DNA of 64,000 nt from Neisseria sp. (GTDB lineage: Bacteria > Pseudomonadota > Gammaproteobacteria > Burkholderiales > Neisseriaceae): positions 89,589 through 153,588 of the forward strand of contig JAUMYW010000001.1 of the NCBI GenBank assembly GCA_030528455.1, in the 5' to 3' direction. A program made the position numbers and the translations under genes. Of the stretch, positions 49,330 to 59,761 are shown piece after piece. Below the pieces are notes generated by a model. It was not told the DNA's origin. It saw nothing but the letters and a program-made list of their open reading frames with translations, and did not search any database. The first letter of the stretch is position 1. The number at the start of each line of letters is the position of its first letter.

Positions 49330-49365
49330 GCAGATTTTTTCTGCCCAACGGAAAGGACTGACGGC

Positions 49366-49674
49366 ATGAGCATTCAAGAACAAATCAAGGAAGTGGTAAG
49401 CACCCACCGCGTGGTGCTGTTTATGAAAGGCAGCAAACAATTCCCCCAATGCGGCTTCTCCTCCCGCGCAGTACAGATTCTGCAAGCCGCCGGCTGCACC
49501 GACTTCGTAACTGTCAACGTTTTGGAAAATGACGAAGTACGCCAAGGCATCAAAGAATACAGCGACTGGCCGACCATTCCGCAGCTCTACATTAACGGCG
49601 AATTTGTCGGCGGCTCAGACATCATGATGGAAATGTTCGAAGCAGGTGAACTGCAAAGCGCACTTTCAGTCTGA
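49366..49674 (+). CDS. grxD: Monothiol glutaredoxin
   Basis: CGFS-type glutaredoxin that carries a [2Fe-2S] cluster for Fe-S assembly. 102 residues; [17 protein letters not shown] holds the active Cys29, and [19 protein letters not shown] is the glutathione-binding and cis-Pro region. AAAGGA precedes ATG 49366. The standard length and motif make the call firm. Confidence 0.95.
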   Translation: MSIQEQIKEVVSTHRVVLFMKGSKQFPQCGFSSRAVQILQAAGCTDFVTVNVLENDEVRQGIKEYSDWPTIPQLYINGEFVGGSDIMMEMFEAGELQSALSV

Positions 49675-49679
49675 TATCC

Positions 49680-49705
49680 GGCCGTCTGAACACCTGCAGA
49701 CGGCC
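49680..49705 (+). terminator. Hybrid DUS stem-loop between grxD and upp
   Basis: 9-bp arms GGCCGTCTG (49680-49688) and CAGACGGCC (49697-49705). The + strand copy is AA-type (49681-49690) and the minus-strand copy is CA-type (49695-49704), so both dialects are in one hairpin. TTTCC follows. Confidence 0.55.
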
Positions 49706-49737
49706 TTTCCACCCGTCGTACCGATCAGAGAAATCCC

Positions 49738-50370
49738 ATGAACCTCCATATCATCGACCACCCCTTGGTCAAACACAAACTGACCCTGATGCGCGAAGCC
49801 GATTGCAGCACCTACCGCTTCCGCACCCTGACAACCGAGCTGGCACGCCTGATGGCCTATGAAGCCAGCCGAGACTTCGAAACCGAACAATTCACCCTCA
49901 ACGGCTGGTGCGGCGAAATCCAAGGCGAGCGAATCAAAGGAAAAACCCTGACCGTCGTTCCCATTCTGCGTGCCGGTTTGGGTATGCTCGACGGCGTACT
50001 GGATCTGATTCCCACCGCCAAAATCAGCGTCGTCGGCCTGCAACGCGATGAAGAAACACTCAAACCCGTTTCCTATTTTGAAAAATTCGTCGATGCCATG
50101 GACCAGCGTCCCGCACTGATTATCGACCCCATGCTGGCCACCGGCGGCTCCATGGTTGCCACCATAGACCTGCTCAAAAGCAAAGGCTGCCGCAACATCA
50201 AAGCTCTCGTACTGGTTGCCGCTCCCGAAGGTGTCAAAACCGTTAACGAAGCACATCCCGACGTAACCGTCTACACTGCCGCCCTAGACAGCCACCTGAA
50301 TGAAAACGGCTACATCATTCCGGGACTGGGAGACGCAGGCGACAAAATTTTCGGCACCAAACACGCTTAA
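49738..50370 (+). CDS. upp: Uracil phosphoribosyltransferase
   Basis: Pyrimidine salvage: uracil plus PRPP to UMP. 210 residues; PRPP loop [21 protein letters not shown] and the C-terminal [16 protein letters not shown] uracil-binding segment are standard. The next small gene starts 14 bp later and may share its transcript. Confidence 0.96.
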   Translation: MNLHIIDHPLVKHKLTLMREADCSTYRFRTLTTELARLMAYEASRDFETEQFTLNGWCGEIQGERIKGKTLTVVPILRAGLGMLDGVLDLIPTAKISVVGLQRDEETLKPVSYFEKFVDAMDQRPALIIDPMLATGGSMVATIDLLKSKGCRNIKALVLVAAPEGVKTVNEAHPDVTVYTAALDSHLNENGYIIPGLGDAGDKIFGTKHA

Positions 50371-50384
50371 ACAAGGACAACATC

Positions 50385-50702
50385 ATGGCTTTCCAAGACA
50401 ATCTCGCACAAATGCCCGATATTGCCCGCCTTAGCGGTCTGAATGTCATTTCCGCAGACGGCCAAACCCTGCACCATATTCCCGCCGCACCGGGCAAGCT
50501 CGGCAGTCTGAAACTCTACAATGCCCTGTTCGAACAATTCGGCGGCACACTGGATGCAGCAGCAGCCGAACAAGGCCTGATATGGTTTGCAGAACATCTT
50601 TCCGATGCCGAAGCCCATCCGGGCAAACATCCCAATATCGATTTGCTGCTCAAAGTCAGAAACGAAAATCTGACACTTAGCTTGCAGCCTATTGCTGCCT
50701 GA
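50385..50702 (+). CDS. Small conserved-looking protein, possibly DUF2322
   Basis: 105 residues, soluble, with a well-ordered alternation of hydrophobic and charged positions (ISADGQTLHHIPAAPGKLGSL). I tentatively recall the DUF2322 family for this layout, but I cannot confirm it. AAGGA before ATG 50385 and tight spacing to upp support it being translated. No catalytic motif seen. Confidence 0.6.
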   Translation: MAFQDNLAQMPDIARLSGLNVISADGQTLHHIPAAPGKLGSLKLYNALFEQFGGTLDAAAAEQGLIWFAEHLSDAEAHPGKHPNIDLLLKVRNENLTLSLQPIAA

Positions 50703-51047
50703 TTGGACGACAGAACACCGAAGCCGCCTGACAAGCCCACAACCAAACGGCTTCGGTTACACACCGGCTGCTCCTGGTTTAACATCCTGAGCGATGAGGC
50801 AGAAAGTACATTTGCCGCATCTGTAAAGCAAGCCATAACAGTCTCCACCATTCAATATGCGAACAGCCTGCAGACGGCAGCAAAAAATCGGAACACAATT
50901 CCACCTCCCAATCCGGGCAACTACCCGGTTAAAAACAATTCGGACAACAATTTATTTGATAATAATTATCATTTAATTTAAAATACCCGATTTTAAATGC
51001 GGGCAAAACCAGTCCGCCAAAACGTTGCTTTTATTCAGGAGAACATC
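50703..51047. promoter_or_regulatory. 345-bp region upstream of the metal transporter operon
   Basis: No credible gene; a frame opening with TTG at 50703 lacks a ribosome site and runs through a DUS and the Fur box. It holds a stem-loop with 10-bp arms ACCGAAGCCG (50717-50726) and complement (50748-50757), which could end the upp transcript, a CA-type DUS (50869-50878), then the AT-rich operator region. Confidence 0.5.
50957..50971 (+). promoter_or_regulatory. Fur box of the sit-like operon
   Basis: TGATAATAATTATCA fits the 7-1-7 Fur consensus TGATAATnATTATCA perfectly and lies 77 bp before the sitA-like start, inside an AT-rich promoter zone. Iron-dependent repression is expected. Confidence 0.8.
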
Positions 51048-51923
51048 ATGAACAAATTGCTTACCGCCTGCCTTTTGGCTGCTTTTACCTCCGCTCCGGC
51101 TTATGCGAAATTGAAAGTCCTGACCACCTTTACCGTTATTCAGGACATTGCCCAAAACGTTGCCGGCGATGCAGCAACAGTCGAATCGATTACCAAGCCC
51201 GGCGCGGAAATCCACGACTACCAGCCAACCCCCCGCGATATTGCCAAAGCACAATCGGCCGATTTGGTACTGTGGAACGGTATGAATCTGGAACGCTGGT
51301 TCGAACGCTTTTTGCAAAACGTCAAAAACAAGCCGTCTGCAGTTGTAACCGAAGGCATCAAACCGATGTCGATTTACGAAGGCCCTTACAAAGGCATGCC
51401 TAATCCGCACGCTTGGATGTCTACTTCCAATGCTCTGATTTACATAGAAAACATTAAAAACGCATTGATCAAACACGATCCCCAAAATGCCGAAACCTAC
51501 CGCAAAAACGCAGCAGCATACAGCCAGAAAATCAAACAGCTCGACCAACCTCTGCGCGCCAAACTGATGCAGGTGCCGCAAAACCAACGTTTCCTGGTCA
51601 GCAGCGAAGGGGCATTCAGCTATCTGGCCCGCGACTACGGCTTCAAAGAAGTTTACCTCTGGCCGATTAATGCGGAACAGCAAGGCTCGCCCCAACAAGT
51701 CAGCAAAGTCATCGATACAGTACGGAAAAACCGCATTCCGGTTGTCTTCAGCGAAAGCACCGTACCGAGCAAACCGATGAAACAGGTTGCCAAAACAACC
51801 GGTGCGAAATACGGCGGCGTACTGTATGTAGATTCACTGTCGGCAAAAAACGGTCCTGTACCGACTTATACCGACCTGCTGAATGTAACAGTCTCCACGA
51901 TAGTTAAAGGATTCGGAAAATAA
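51048..51923 (+). CDS. sitA: Periplasmic metal-binding protein, SitA/YfeA/MntC type
   Basis: Cluster A-I substrate-binding protein of an iron/manganese ABC importer. 291 residues with a Sec signal (about 1-20, cleavage AYA-KLKV). The four expected metal ligands are visible: H56 (AEIHDYQP), H121 (NPHAWMS), E187 (SSEGAFSY) and D262 (YVDSLS). His2-Glu-Asp is the Mn/Fe type, whereas zinc binders of the ZnuA group have a third His and a His-rich loop, absent here. CAGGAG precedes ATG 51048. First gene of four; a Fur box is upstream. Confidence 0.9.
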   Translation: MNKLLTACLLAAFTSAPAYAKLKVLTTFTVIQDIAQNVAGDAATVESITKPGAEIHDYQPTPRDIAKAQSADLVLWNGMNLERWFERFLQNVKNKPSAVVTEGIKPMSIYEGPYKGMPNPHAWMSTSNALIYIENIKNALIKHDPQNAETYRKNAAAYSQKIKQLDQPLRAKLMQVPQNQRFLVSSEGAFSYLARDYGFKEVYLWPINAEQQGSPQQVSKVIDTVRKNRIPVVFSESTVPSKPMKQVAKTTGAKYGGVLYVDSLSAKNGPVPTYTDLLNVTVSTIVKGFGK

Positions 51924-52840
51924 TGACAAACGATACAGCCGCTTCGATTTCAGTCAGCGGCCTGACGGTGCGCTACAACAACGGCCACACGGCTATTTGT
52001 GATTTGTCGCTCGAACTTTCGGGCGGCACCACCTGCGCACTGGTCGGCGTGAACGGCAGCGGCAAATCCACCTTGTTTAAAAGCCTGATGGGCTTGGTCA
52101 AACCGCGTAGCGGCAGCATACGCCTGTGCGGTTTGCCGATTGCCGCCGCATTGGAAAACAACTGGGTATCCTATGTTCCGCAAAGTGAAGAAGTGGATTG
52201 GAATTTCCCCATCTCGGTTTACGATGTCGTCATGCAGGGACGCTACGGCTATATGGGCTTTCTGCGCATTCCGAGCCGCACCGACAAACAAAAGGTGCAG
52301 ACGGCTATGGAAAGGGTGGATATTGCCCATCTGGCACAACGCCAAATCGGAGAACTGTCAGGCGGACAGAAAAAGCGCGTATTTCTCGCACGCGCACTGG
52401 CACAGGAGAGCCGTCTGATTTTATTGGACGAACCTTTCACCGGTGTAGATGTCAAAACCGAAAACATGATTATGGATCTGCTCGGAGAATTGCGTTCCGA
52501 AGGCCGTCTGATTCTGGTTTCCACGCACAATTTGGGCGTGGTTCCGGATTTTTGTGACCAAGTAGTCATGATTAATCGTACGGTTCTGGCCGTCGGCACC
52601 ACCGAAACAACTTTCAACCAGCATAATTTGGAAGCAGCTTTCGGCGGTGTATTGCGCCACTTCAAGCTGGCCGGCAGCGATTTGCACGATGACGAAGATC
52701 CGCGTTCGATTACAGTCTTGACCGACGACGAACGTCCTGCCGTATTCTACGGCAAAACCAAAACCGACCCGCCTGCATCGACTCCGAAATGCGGCTGCAA
52801 CTGCGAATCAGAAGCAGCAGACGACAAGGAGACATCATAA
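51923..52840 (+). CDS. sitB: Metal ABC transporter ATP-binding protein with Cys tail
   Basis: Cytoplasmic ATPase of the importer. 305 residues: Walker [10 protein letters not shown], signature LSGGQKKR, Walker [13 protein letters not shown], switch H in STHNLG. The start overlaps the sitA stop by one base (TAATG). The chain is some 25-30 residues longer than typical SitB; the extra C-terminus carries Cys290, Cys292 and Cys294 (KCGCNCE), a possible metal-binding site whose role I cannot infer from sequence alone. Confidence 0.9.
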   Translation: MTNDTAASISVSGLTVRYNNGHTAICDLSLELSGGTTCALVGVNGSGKSTLFKSLMGLVKPRSGSIRLCGLPIAAALENNWVSYVPQSEEVDWNFPISVYDVVMQGRYGYMGFLRIPSRTDKQKVQTAMERVDIAHLAQRQIGELSGGQKKRVFLARALAQESRLILLDEPFTGVDVKTENMIMDLLGELRSEGRLILVSTHNLGVVPDFCDQVVMINRTVLAVGTTETTFNQHNLEAAFGGVLRHFKLAGSDLHDDEDPRSITVLTDDERPAVFYGKTKTDPPASTPKCGCNCESEAADDKETS

Positions 52841-53704
52841 ATGATGCCCGATATTTTATTCGAACCGTTTGCTTACGGTTATATGGTCAAGGCCATCTTC
52901 CTGAGTGCGGCAGTCGGCGGAATGTGTGCATTTTTATCAGCTTATCTGATGCTCAAAGGCTGGTCGCTGATTGGAGATGCATTGTCGCATTCCGTGGTGC
53001 CGGGCGTGGCGATTACCTACGCGCTCGGTCTGCCTTATTCTTTGGGAGCATTTGTCTCCGGTATCTTGGCTGCTTTGTCGGTTTTGTGGATTAAAGCCGT
53101 CAGCAAATTGAAAGAAGATGCAGTCATCGGCTTTATCTTCACCACATTTTTTGCTCTGGGATTATTTATCGTGTCGGTCAATCCCACTTCTGTCAATGTT
53201 CAGGAAATCGTATTGGGCAATATCTTGGGGATCAGCGACGAAGATGTTTGGCAGGTCGGCATTATGATTGCCGTCTGCAGCATATTTCTGATGGTATTTT
53301 GGAAAAATCTGCTGCTGGTCTTTTTCGATGAAACACAAGCCGTTGCAGTGGGCTTGTCGCCGCTGCGTTACCAAATCCTGTTTTTCAGCCTGCTCAGCGC
53401 GTGCGTTGTGGCAGCACTGCAGACAGTCGGTGCGGTACTGGTGATTGCAATGGTGATTACACCCGGTGCCACTGCCTATCTGCTGACAGACCGTTTCGGC
53501 AAACTGGCACTCTTAGCCGTTCTGTTCGGTGTATTCAGTGGCGGAGCCGGTGCTTATGCCAGCTATTTTTTGGACGGTGCAACCGGAGGAGTAATAGTCT
53601 GCCTGCAAACGGCATTATTCCTTCTAGCATTTTTGTTCGCTCCCAAACACGGACTGTTGAAACAGAAATTCGGCAAAACCAAGGGAGCGGCAAAACATGG
53701 CTGA
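52841..53704 (+). CDS. sitC: Metal ABC transporter permease, first
   Basis: 287 residues, about eight membrane segments, ABC-3 family. LKGWSLIGDALSHSVVPGVA near the N-terminus and VGAVLVIAMVITPGATAYLL are family hallmarks. It begins immediately after the sitB stop, and overlaps the second permease by 8 bp. Confidence 0.9.
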   Translation: MMPDILFEPFAYGYMVKAIFLSAAVGGMCAFLSAYLMLKGWSLIGDALSHSVVPGVAITYALGLPYSLGAFVSGILAALSVLWIKAVSKLKEDAVIGFIFTTFFALGLFIVSVNPTSVNVQEIVLGNILGISDEDVWQVGIMIAVCSIFLMVFWKNLLLVFFDETQAVAVGLSPLRYQILFFSLLSACVVAALQTVGAVLVIAMVITPGATAYLLTDRFGKLALLAVLFGVFSGGAGAYASYFLDGATGGVIVCLQTALFLLAFLFAPKHGLLKQKFGKTKGAAKHG

Positions 53705-54527
53705 TTGGATAAACTGGTTCGCCGAACCGCTCTCCTTCCCCTTTATGCAGCACGCACTTTTAACCGCACTGGCAGTTTCCACCGTCTGCGGAATTCTGTC
53801 CTGCTATCTGGTACTTAAAGGCTGGTCGCTGATGGGAGATGCTATTTCGCACGCAGTGCTGCCCGGTATCATTCTGGCATTCTTATCCGGAATACCCCTA
53901 GTGGTTGGTGCGTTTTTCTCGGGCTTGGCCTGTGCTCTCGGAATCGGCTATCTCAAAAACAACAGCCGCTTGAAAGAAGATACCGTAATGGGCATTGTTT
54001 TTTCCGGTATGTTTGCTTTCGGTTTGGTACTGTTCGCCAAAGTAGAAACCGACCAACATTTAACCCATATCCTATTCGGCAATCTTTTAGGCGTAAGCCG
54101 GACGGAACTGCTGCAGACGGCAGTTATCTGCGCTATTGTGCTAACTGCGGTTTTATTGAAAAAACGCGACCTGATGCTTTATTGTTTCGACCCGGTTCAA
54201 ACCAAAATTATCGGTCTGCACCCCAAACTGCTTCATTACGGCCTGCTTGTTCTACTGGCTCTGACCATTGTCAGCGCGATACAGGTTGCCGGTGTCATAC
54301 TGGTGATTGCCATGCTGATTGCCCCAGGCATTACAGCAGCACTGTTGACACAGAGTTTCAACCGCATGATGCTGATAGTTGTGTGCTGTTCGGTGTTTAC
54401 AGCCCTCTCCGGTACAGTTCTCAGCTATCATCTTGATGCTGCAACAGGTCCCGTTATCATCTTGTTGCAAGCCATGCTGTTTCTGTTGACACTATTTTAC
54501 AGCAAATGGAAAATACATTTTTCCTGA
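53697..54527 (+). CDS. sitD: Metal ABC transporter permease, second
   Basis: 276 residues, ABC-3 family with LKGWSLMGDAISHAVLPGI and VAGVILVIAMLIAPGITAAL, clearly a paralogue of the gene before it. Two different permeases plus one ATPase and one binding protein give the SitABCD/YfeABCD arrangement. A strong terminator follows. CA-type DUS are in every gene of the operon except the last third of it (51332, 52298, 53270, 54112). Confidence 0.9.
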   Translation: MADWINWFAEPLSFPFMQHALLTALAVSTVCGILSCYLVLKGWSLMGDAISHAVLPGIILAFLSGIPLVVGAFFSGLACALGIGYLKNNSRLKEDTVMGIVFSGMFAFGLVLFAKVETDQHLTHILFGNLLGVSRTELLQTAVICAIVLTAVLLKKRDLMLYCFDPVQTKIIGLHPKLLHYGLLVLLALTIVSAIQVAGVILVIAMLIAPGITAALLTQSFNRMMLIVVCCSVFTALSGTVLSYHLDAATGPVIILLQAMLFLLTLFYSKWKIHFS

Positions 54528-54596
54528 AACAGAGCCAAACCGAATCAAGCAGCCGCAACCGCCTGTTTTTCTTTCCTTGCTATATAATTTCAAACA

Positions 54597-54631
54597 AAAA
54601 AACCTGCTGATTTTAAATCAGCAGGTTTTTT
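54597..54631. terminator. Strong bidirectional terminator
   Basis: 14-bp stem AAAAAACCTGCTGA (54597-54610) with complement (54618-54631), 7-nt loop, T run on one strand and A run (T on the other strand) in front. It serves sitD and ihfA from both sides; not built from a DUS. Confidence 0.8.
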
Positions 54632-54731
54632 TAGTTTTGTATTTGAAGAGCCCAAGTAAAAGTTTACATATACAAATGCTTCAAACCGAATCAATCCCAC
54701 CTTCATACAATATGGAATTTATATCGCAAGA

Positions 54732-55040
54732 TCAACGGCTTTGCTGCTTGTCATAAAAATGTTCGACCATACCTTTAAGTTTTTGGCTCGCATGAAAAGT
54801 AACCACACGACGGGCGGAAATCGGCACTTCGTCACCAGTTTTCGGATTGCGGCCGGGTCGTTGCGGTTTGTCCCGCAACTGGAAATTACCGAAACCGGAA
54901 ATTTTGATTTCTTCACCGCGTTCCAAAGTCGTACGGATTTCTTCAAAAAACAATTCTACAATTTCTTTGGCATCGTTTTTGCCTACACTGCTGACTTTCT
55001 CAACAAGAATATCGGCCAATTCGGCTTTGGTTAATGTCAT
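54732..55040 (-). CDS. ihfA: Integration host factor alpha subunit
   Basis: 102-residue HU/IHF-family DNA-bending protein. [16 protein letters not shown] opening, [35 protein letters not shown] region (quoted in part: [11 protein letters not shown]) with the intercalating Pro, as in IhfA. It lies 96 bp downstream of pheT, the same pheST-ihfA order as in E. coli. Start ATG at 55040. Confidence 0.95.
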   Translation of the reverse strand: MTLTKAELADILVEKVSSVGKNDAKEIVELFFEEIRTTLERGEEIKISGFGNFQLRDKPQRPGRNPKTGDEVPISARRVVTFHASQKLKGMVEHFYDKQQSR

Positions 55041-55136
55041 GTGAAAACCTTCAAATTCTGATTAATCAATTTTTTGCAAGGGCGTGATTTTACCTATTTG
55101 TATATAATATTCAAGAGAATATGCAATATTTTTTTA

Positions 55137-57500
55137 TTATCCCCGCAACTGTGCACCGATTTGTTCCGCCGCAGCAAGCAATCCGTCCAAAACCGGTTCG
55201 ATTTGCTCATCCGTCAGAGTTTTATCATCGTCCTGCAAAATAATTCTTACCGCCAGACTCTTATGGTTGTCCGGCAAACCTGCGCCTCGATAAACATCGA
55301 ATATGGAAATTTCGCGTATCAGATAATGATCGGCTGAGTTTAAAGCATTCAGCAGTTCATCATGAGTTACTGTCTCAGGCAGTACAAATGCCAAATCACG
55401 GCGGGCAGGCTGGAATTTCGACACGGCGCGATAAACTGTTTTATCCTGCCGGCTGACCTCAGCCATATCCAATTCGAATACAATCGGGGCTTGTGGCAGA
55501 TTGTATTTCTGCAGCCATTGCGGATGCAGTTCGCCGATAAAACCGATGGCTTTGCCGTCTGACAGGATTTCGGCGCAACGTCCGGGATGCAATGCCGGAT
55601 GAGCGGCTTTAACGAACACCGCCTGCTTGCCTGCCAGCAAGTCTTCCACATCACCTTTCACGTCGTAGAAATCAAGCGGACGTGCCTTTTCTCCCCATTG
55701 CTCGGGCAATACGGAACCATAAGCCAGACCGCCGATACGCTCGGTTTGTACAAACCGGCCGTCTGCAGCTTTACCAAACACACGAGCGATTTCAAAAACA
55801 CGCACGCGGTTTTGCTTGCGGTTCAAATTGTTTTGCAACACTTCTATCAGGCCGCCGATTAAGGTGGAACGCATCACGCTGTATTGGGCTGCCAAAGGAT
55901 TCTGCAAACGTATGGGCGATTCGTTGGCGGCGAAATCGTGCTCCCACTGTTCGTCTACAAAGGCATAGCTTACCACTTCCTGATAAGCCCGCGCGGCCAG
56001 TTGGCGGTAAACGTCAAAGCGCGGACGGCGGGTTTCGGGCAGTGCCATCATTTTCAGACGGCCTGACGTGTAATCGTCGGGAATGTTTTCGTAGCCGTAT
56101 ACACGGGCGATTTCTTCAATCAAATCGGCCTCGATTTCAATATCGAAACGGAAACCCGGTGCGGTAACCTCAAAGCCGTCTGCAACTTTTTTCGGCTGCA
56201 GGCCCAGTGTCGACAGAATTTCAAAAATACGGCTTTCATCGATTTGGACACCGAGCAGTTTTTCGACACGTCCGCTGCGAACCGATACCGTTTTGAGCTC
56301 GGGCAGTTTGCCGACGGCTTCTACGATTTCGCCCGCTTGGCCGCCGCAAATCTGCAAAACCAACTCGCTGGCGCGTTCGATAGCGTCGCGTTGCAGTTCG
56401 AAATCCACACCGCGTTCGAAGCGGAACGATGAATCGGAGCCGAAGCCGTATTGGCGGGATTTTCCGGCAATGATTTCAGGTGCAAACCAAGCCGATTCCA
56501 GCACGATATTGCGGGTGCCGTCTGAAACCGCGCTCGCTTCGCCGCCCATCAAGCCGGCCATGCTCAATGCGCCTTTTTCGTCGGCAACCACTAAGGTGTT
56601 GTCGGACAAGGTAACGGTTTTTTCGTTCAAACAAGCCAGCGTTTCGCCTTCGGTAGCTCGGCGAACGATGATGCTGCCTGAAAGTTTGTCGGCATCGAAA
56701 ACGTGCATAGGCTGGCCGATTTCCAGCATCACATAGTTGCCGATGTCCACCAGTGCGGAAATGCTGCGGATACCGCTGCGTGCCAAACGCTGCTTTATCC
56801 AATCGGGCGTGGCGGCTTGTGCGTTCACGTTTTCAATCACGCGGCTGAGGAAGCGGCCGCAGTCTTCGGGTGCATCAATGCGTACGGGCTGGATTTTGCT
56901 GCTGCCGACAGAGGCTGTCTGAATTTCAGGTTGGCGGAATGCACAGCCGGTTAAAGCGGCGGTTTCACGCGCTAAACCTTTGATGCTTAAGCAATCGGTG
57001 CGGTTGGGCGTGATTTTCAGTGTAAATACGGTGTCGTCCAAGTCCAGATAATTGCGGAGGTTTTCGCCGACGGGTGCATCATCAGGCAGAATGTGCAGAC
57101 CGTCCACCCCATCGTCAGGCAAACCCAATTCATCGGTCGAACACAGCATGCCGTTTGAAATCTGACCACGCATTTTGGTCGGCTTGATTTTGAAATCGCC
57201 CGGCAATACAGCGCCAGGCAAAGCACAAGGTACTTTAATACCCGGCTTTACATTCGGTGCGCCGCAAACAATCTGAATCAGCTCGCCCGTACCGACATCG
57301 ACTTGGGTAACGTTCAAACGATCGGCATCGGGGTGTTTTTCTACCGATTTGACTTCGGCCACAACCACGCCAGAAAAAGCAGGAGCAGCAGTTTCTGCTT
57401 CTTCGACTTCAAGGCCGGACATGGTGAGCAAATGGGCAAATTCATCGGCGGAAAGAGTAGTATCGGCTTGGGTTTTGAGCCAGTTATAGGGGAATTGCAT
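55137..57500 (-). CDS. pheT: Phenylalanyl-tRNA synthetase beta subunit
   Basis: 787 residues. tRNA-binding OB domain at the N-terminus (VVVAEVKSVEKHPDADRL), B3/B4 editing domain, catalytic-like core and C-terminal anticodon-binding fold. ATG 57500 (MQFPYNWLK) is the family start. The coding sequence looks mosaic: the 5' two-thirds is GC-rich and carries AA-type DUS (56053, 56517), while the 3' third is AT-richer with CA-type DUS (55759, 56175). It is separated from pheS by an inserted gene of unlike base composition. Confidence 0.95.
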   Translation of the reverse strand: MQFPYNWLKTQADTTLSADEFAHLLTMSGLEVEEAETAAPAFSGVVVAEVKSVEKHPDADRLNVTQVDVGTGELIQIVCGAPNVKPGIKVPCALPGAVLPGDFKIKPTKMRGQISNGMLCSTDELGLPDDGVDGLHILPDDAPVGENLRNYLDLDDTVFTLKITPNRTDCLSIKGLARETAALTGCAFRQPEIQTASVGSSKIQPVRIDAPEDCGRFLSRVIENVNAQAATPDWIKQRLARSGIRSISALVDIGNYVMLEIGQPMHVFDADKLSGSIIVRRATEGETLACLNEKTVTLSDNTLVVADEKGALSMAGLMGGEASAVSDGTRNIVLESAWFAPEIIAGKSRQYGFGSDSSFRFERGVDFELQRDAIERASELVLQICGGQAGEIVEAVGKLPELKTVSVRSGRVEKLLGVQIDESRIFEILSTLGLQPKKVADGFEVTAPGFRFDIEIEADLIEEIARVYGYENIPDDYTSGRLKMMALPETRRPRFDVYRQLAARAYQEVVSYAFVDEQWEHDFAANESPIRLQNPLAAQYSVMRSTLIGGLIEVLQNNLNRKQNRVRVFEIARVFGKAADGRFVQTERIGGLAYGSVLPEQWGEKARPLDFYDVKGDVEDLLAGKQAVFVKAAHPALHPGRCAEILSDGKAIGFIGELHPQWLQKYNLPQAPIVFELDMAEVSRQDKTVYRAVSKFQPARRDLAFVLPETVTHDELLNALNSADHYLIREISIFDVYRGAGLPDNHKSLAVRIILQDDDKTLTDEQIEPVLDGLLAAAEQIGAQLRG

Positions 57501-57516
57501 ATTTTTTACTCTTGAT

Positions 57517-58491
57517 TTAATTAATGATTTTTTTAGCTTTGAGATATTGCTCAAAGTCATCGTTTTCTAAGACTCGGTCAAATTCATTTAAATAACGGCT
57601 TTGGTTCTCTGGGTCAAATTCAACCGTAGTTTTCAGGAATTTGGAGAAAATATTGTTTTTTCCTGCCAACTCACTCACAACCGAATAATCCATTTGTGCT
57701 TTAAACCTAGCCGGGGAAAGTATCTTACTTTGCGAAATATTTTGTGCATCCAGTTTGATAATGCCGATACCAAAACTCAAACTGAGTTTTTGTAAGGCTT
57801 CGATAAACTCATCGTCTTCCGAAAGATTTAGAGCAACCAGATAGCCTTCATTTGCCCAACTGGAGTTGCTGACTGCCTGAAAAAAATATTCCTTGTAATT
57901 GGAAAAATTCAAATCAATTTTTAGCTCAAATGAAAAAATTTTAATTGGCAGCTTATCAAACTTCCTAATCAAATTAAAAACATTGTTTTCGGCATAGTTG
58001 GCATATTCAAAATTTATCGCCACCATATCGGGATAAAGCCATTTATCTGCACCTTTTTGATTTTTCTTACTGCTTTCATGAAAGATAGTGCGCGAATGTG
58101 CATTAAACGCGGGATTGATCCATAGCCATTTTGCCAGTAATGGATGCAAATCCCGTTCATGAAATCTATTTACCGTTGTCTTAATACTTTCAGATTGCCG
58201 ATTAACTTGTTTTTCAATCAGTCCTTTAAGGAAAAAGTGTTTTGGATTTTTACTGCCTTCAAGCTGCTGAAATTGTCCATTTGTTTTTTTAGCATTTTCA
58301 TAAATAGTTGCCCCGACAGTTGCCCAAGGTGTTTTACCTAATGACATCAGGCCGATTTGCTCATCATAAGATTTCAAGTGAACATAAAGCTGCTTCTCAA
58401 TAATATAATCCCAAATTTCCATAGGGCTTGCTGGGCGGTTCAGTTCTTGTGCAGCCAATATGGATAATTCTAAATAGCTTAGTTTTTTCAT
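57517..58491 (-). CDS. hrgA: HrgA-like protein: HARE-HTH plus probable nuclease domain
   Basis: 324 residues, AT-rich compared with pheS and pheT around it. Residues about 4-90 (SYLELSILAAQELNRPASP, GKTPWATVGATIYENA) form a HARE-HTH DNA-binding domain. FHERDLHPLLAKWL (110-123) is a block I associate with HrgA/COG2958 proteins. The C-terminal part has D155 in YPDMVAI, E189-x-K191 in SFELKID and Q205 in YFFQAV, the order of a PD-(D/E)XK nuclease core. HrgA was first described beside restriction genes in Helicobacter. No partner methylase is present here, so it is a lone gene; a restriction role is inference. Confidence 0.75.
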   Translation of the reverse strand: MKKLSYLELSILAAQELNRPASPMEIWDYIIEKQLYVHLKSYDEQIGLMSLGKTPWATVGATIYENAKKTNGQFQQLEGSKNPKHFFLKGLIEKQVNRQSESIKTTVNRFHERDLHPLLAKWLWINPAFNAHSRTIFHESSKKNQKGADKWLYPDMVAINFEYANYAENNVFNLIRKFDKLPIKIFSFELKIDLNFSNYKEYFFQAVSNSSWANEGYLVALNLSEDDEFIEALQKLSLSFGIGIIKLDAQNISQSKILSPARFKAQMDYSVVSELAGKNNIFSKFLKTTVEFDPENQSRYLNEFDRVLENDDFEQYLKAKKIIN

Positions 58492-58555
58492 TTATTGCTT
58501 CCAGAGAGCCTGAAAACTGCTTATCTATCGATTTGTTGAGGCAATGTGTATCAGA

Positions 58556-59590
<1,035 letters not shown>

Positions 59591-59721
59591 TCAAACCGTC
59601 TGCGAACAAGATATAAAAGAGATTTATTTTAACGTATTTTTATGCCGCTTCAAACCCGAAAACAGGTGCTTCTATCGGATTTAAAAAGAAAAATCCATAA
59701 AACAAAATATTCCGAAAACAA

Positions 59722-59747
59722 AAAAAGGAAACCAAAGTTTCCTTTTT
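59722..59747 (-). terminator. Terminator after rplT
   Basis: 11-bp stem AAAAAGGAAAC/GTTTCCTTTTT with a CAAA loop; on the minus strand it is followed by a long T run. It closes the thrS-infC-rpmI-rplT unit before pheS. Confidence 0.8.
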
Positions 59748-59761
59748 CAAAATCTTGAAAT

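Noticed and set aside
50703-50981. 92-codon frame opening with TTG after the gene downstream of upp
   Set aside because: No ribosome site, contains a hairpin, a DUS and the whole Fur box; composition does not look coding.
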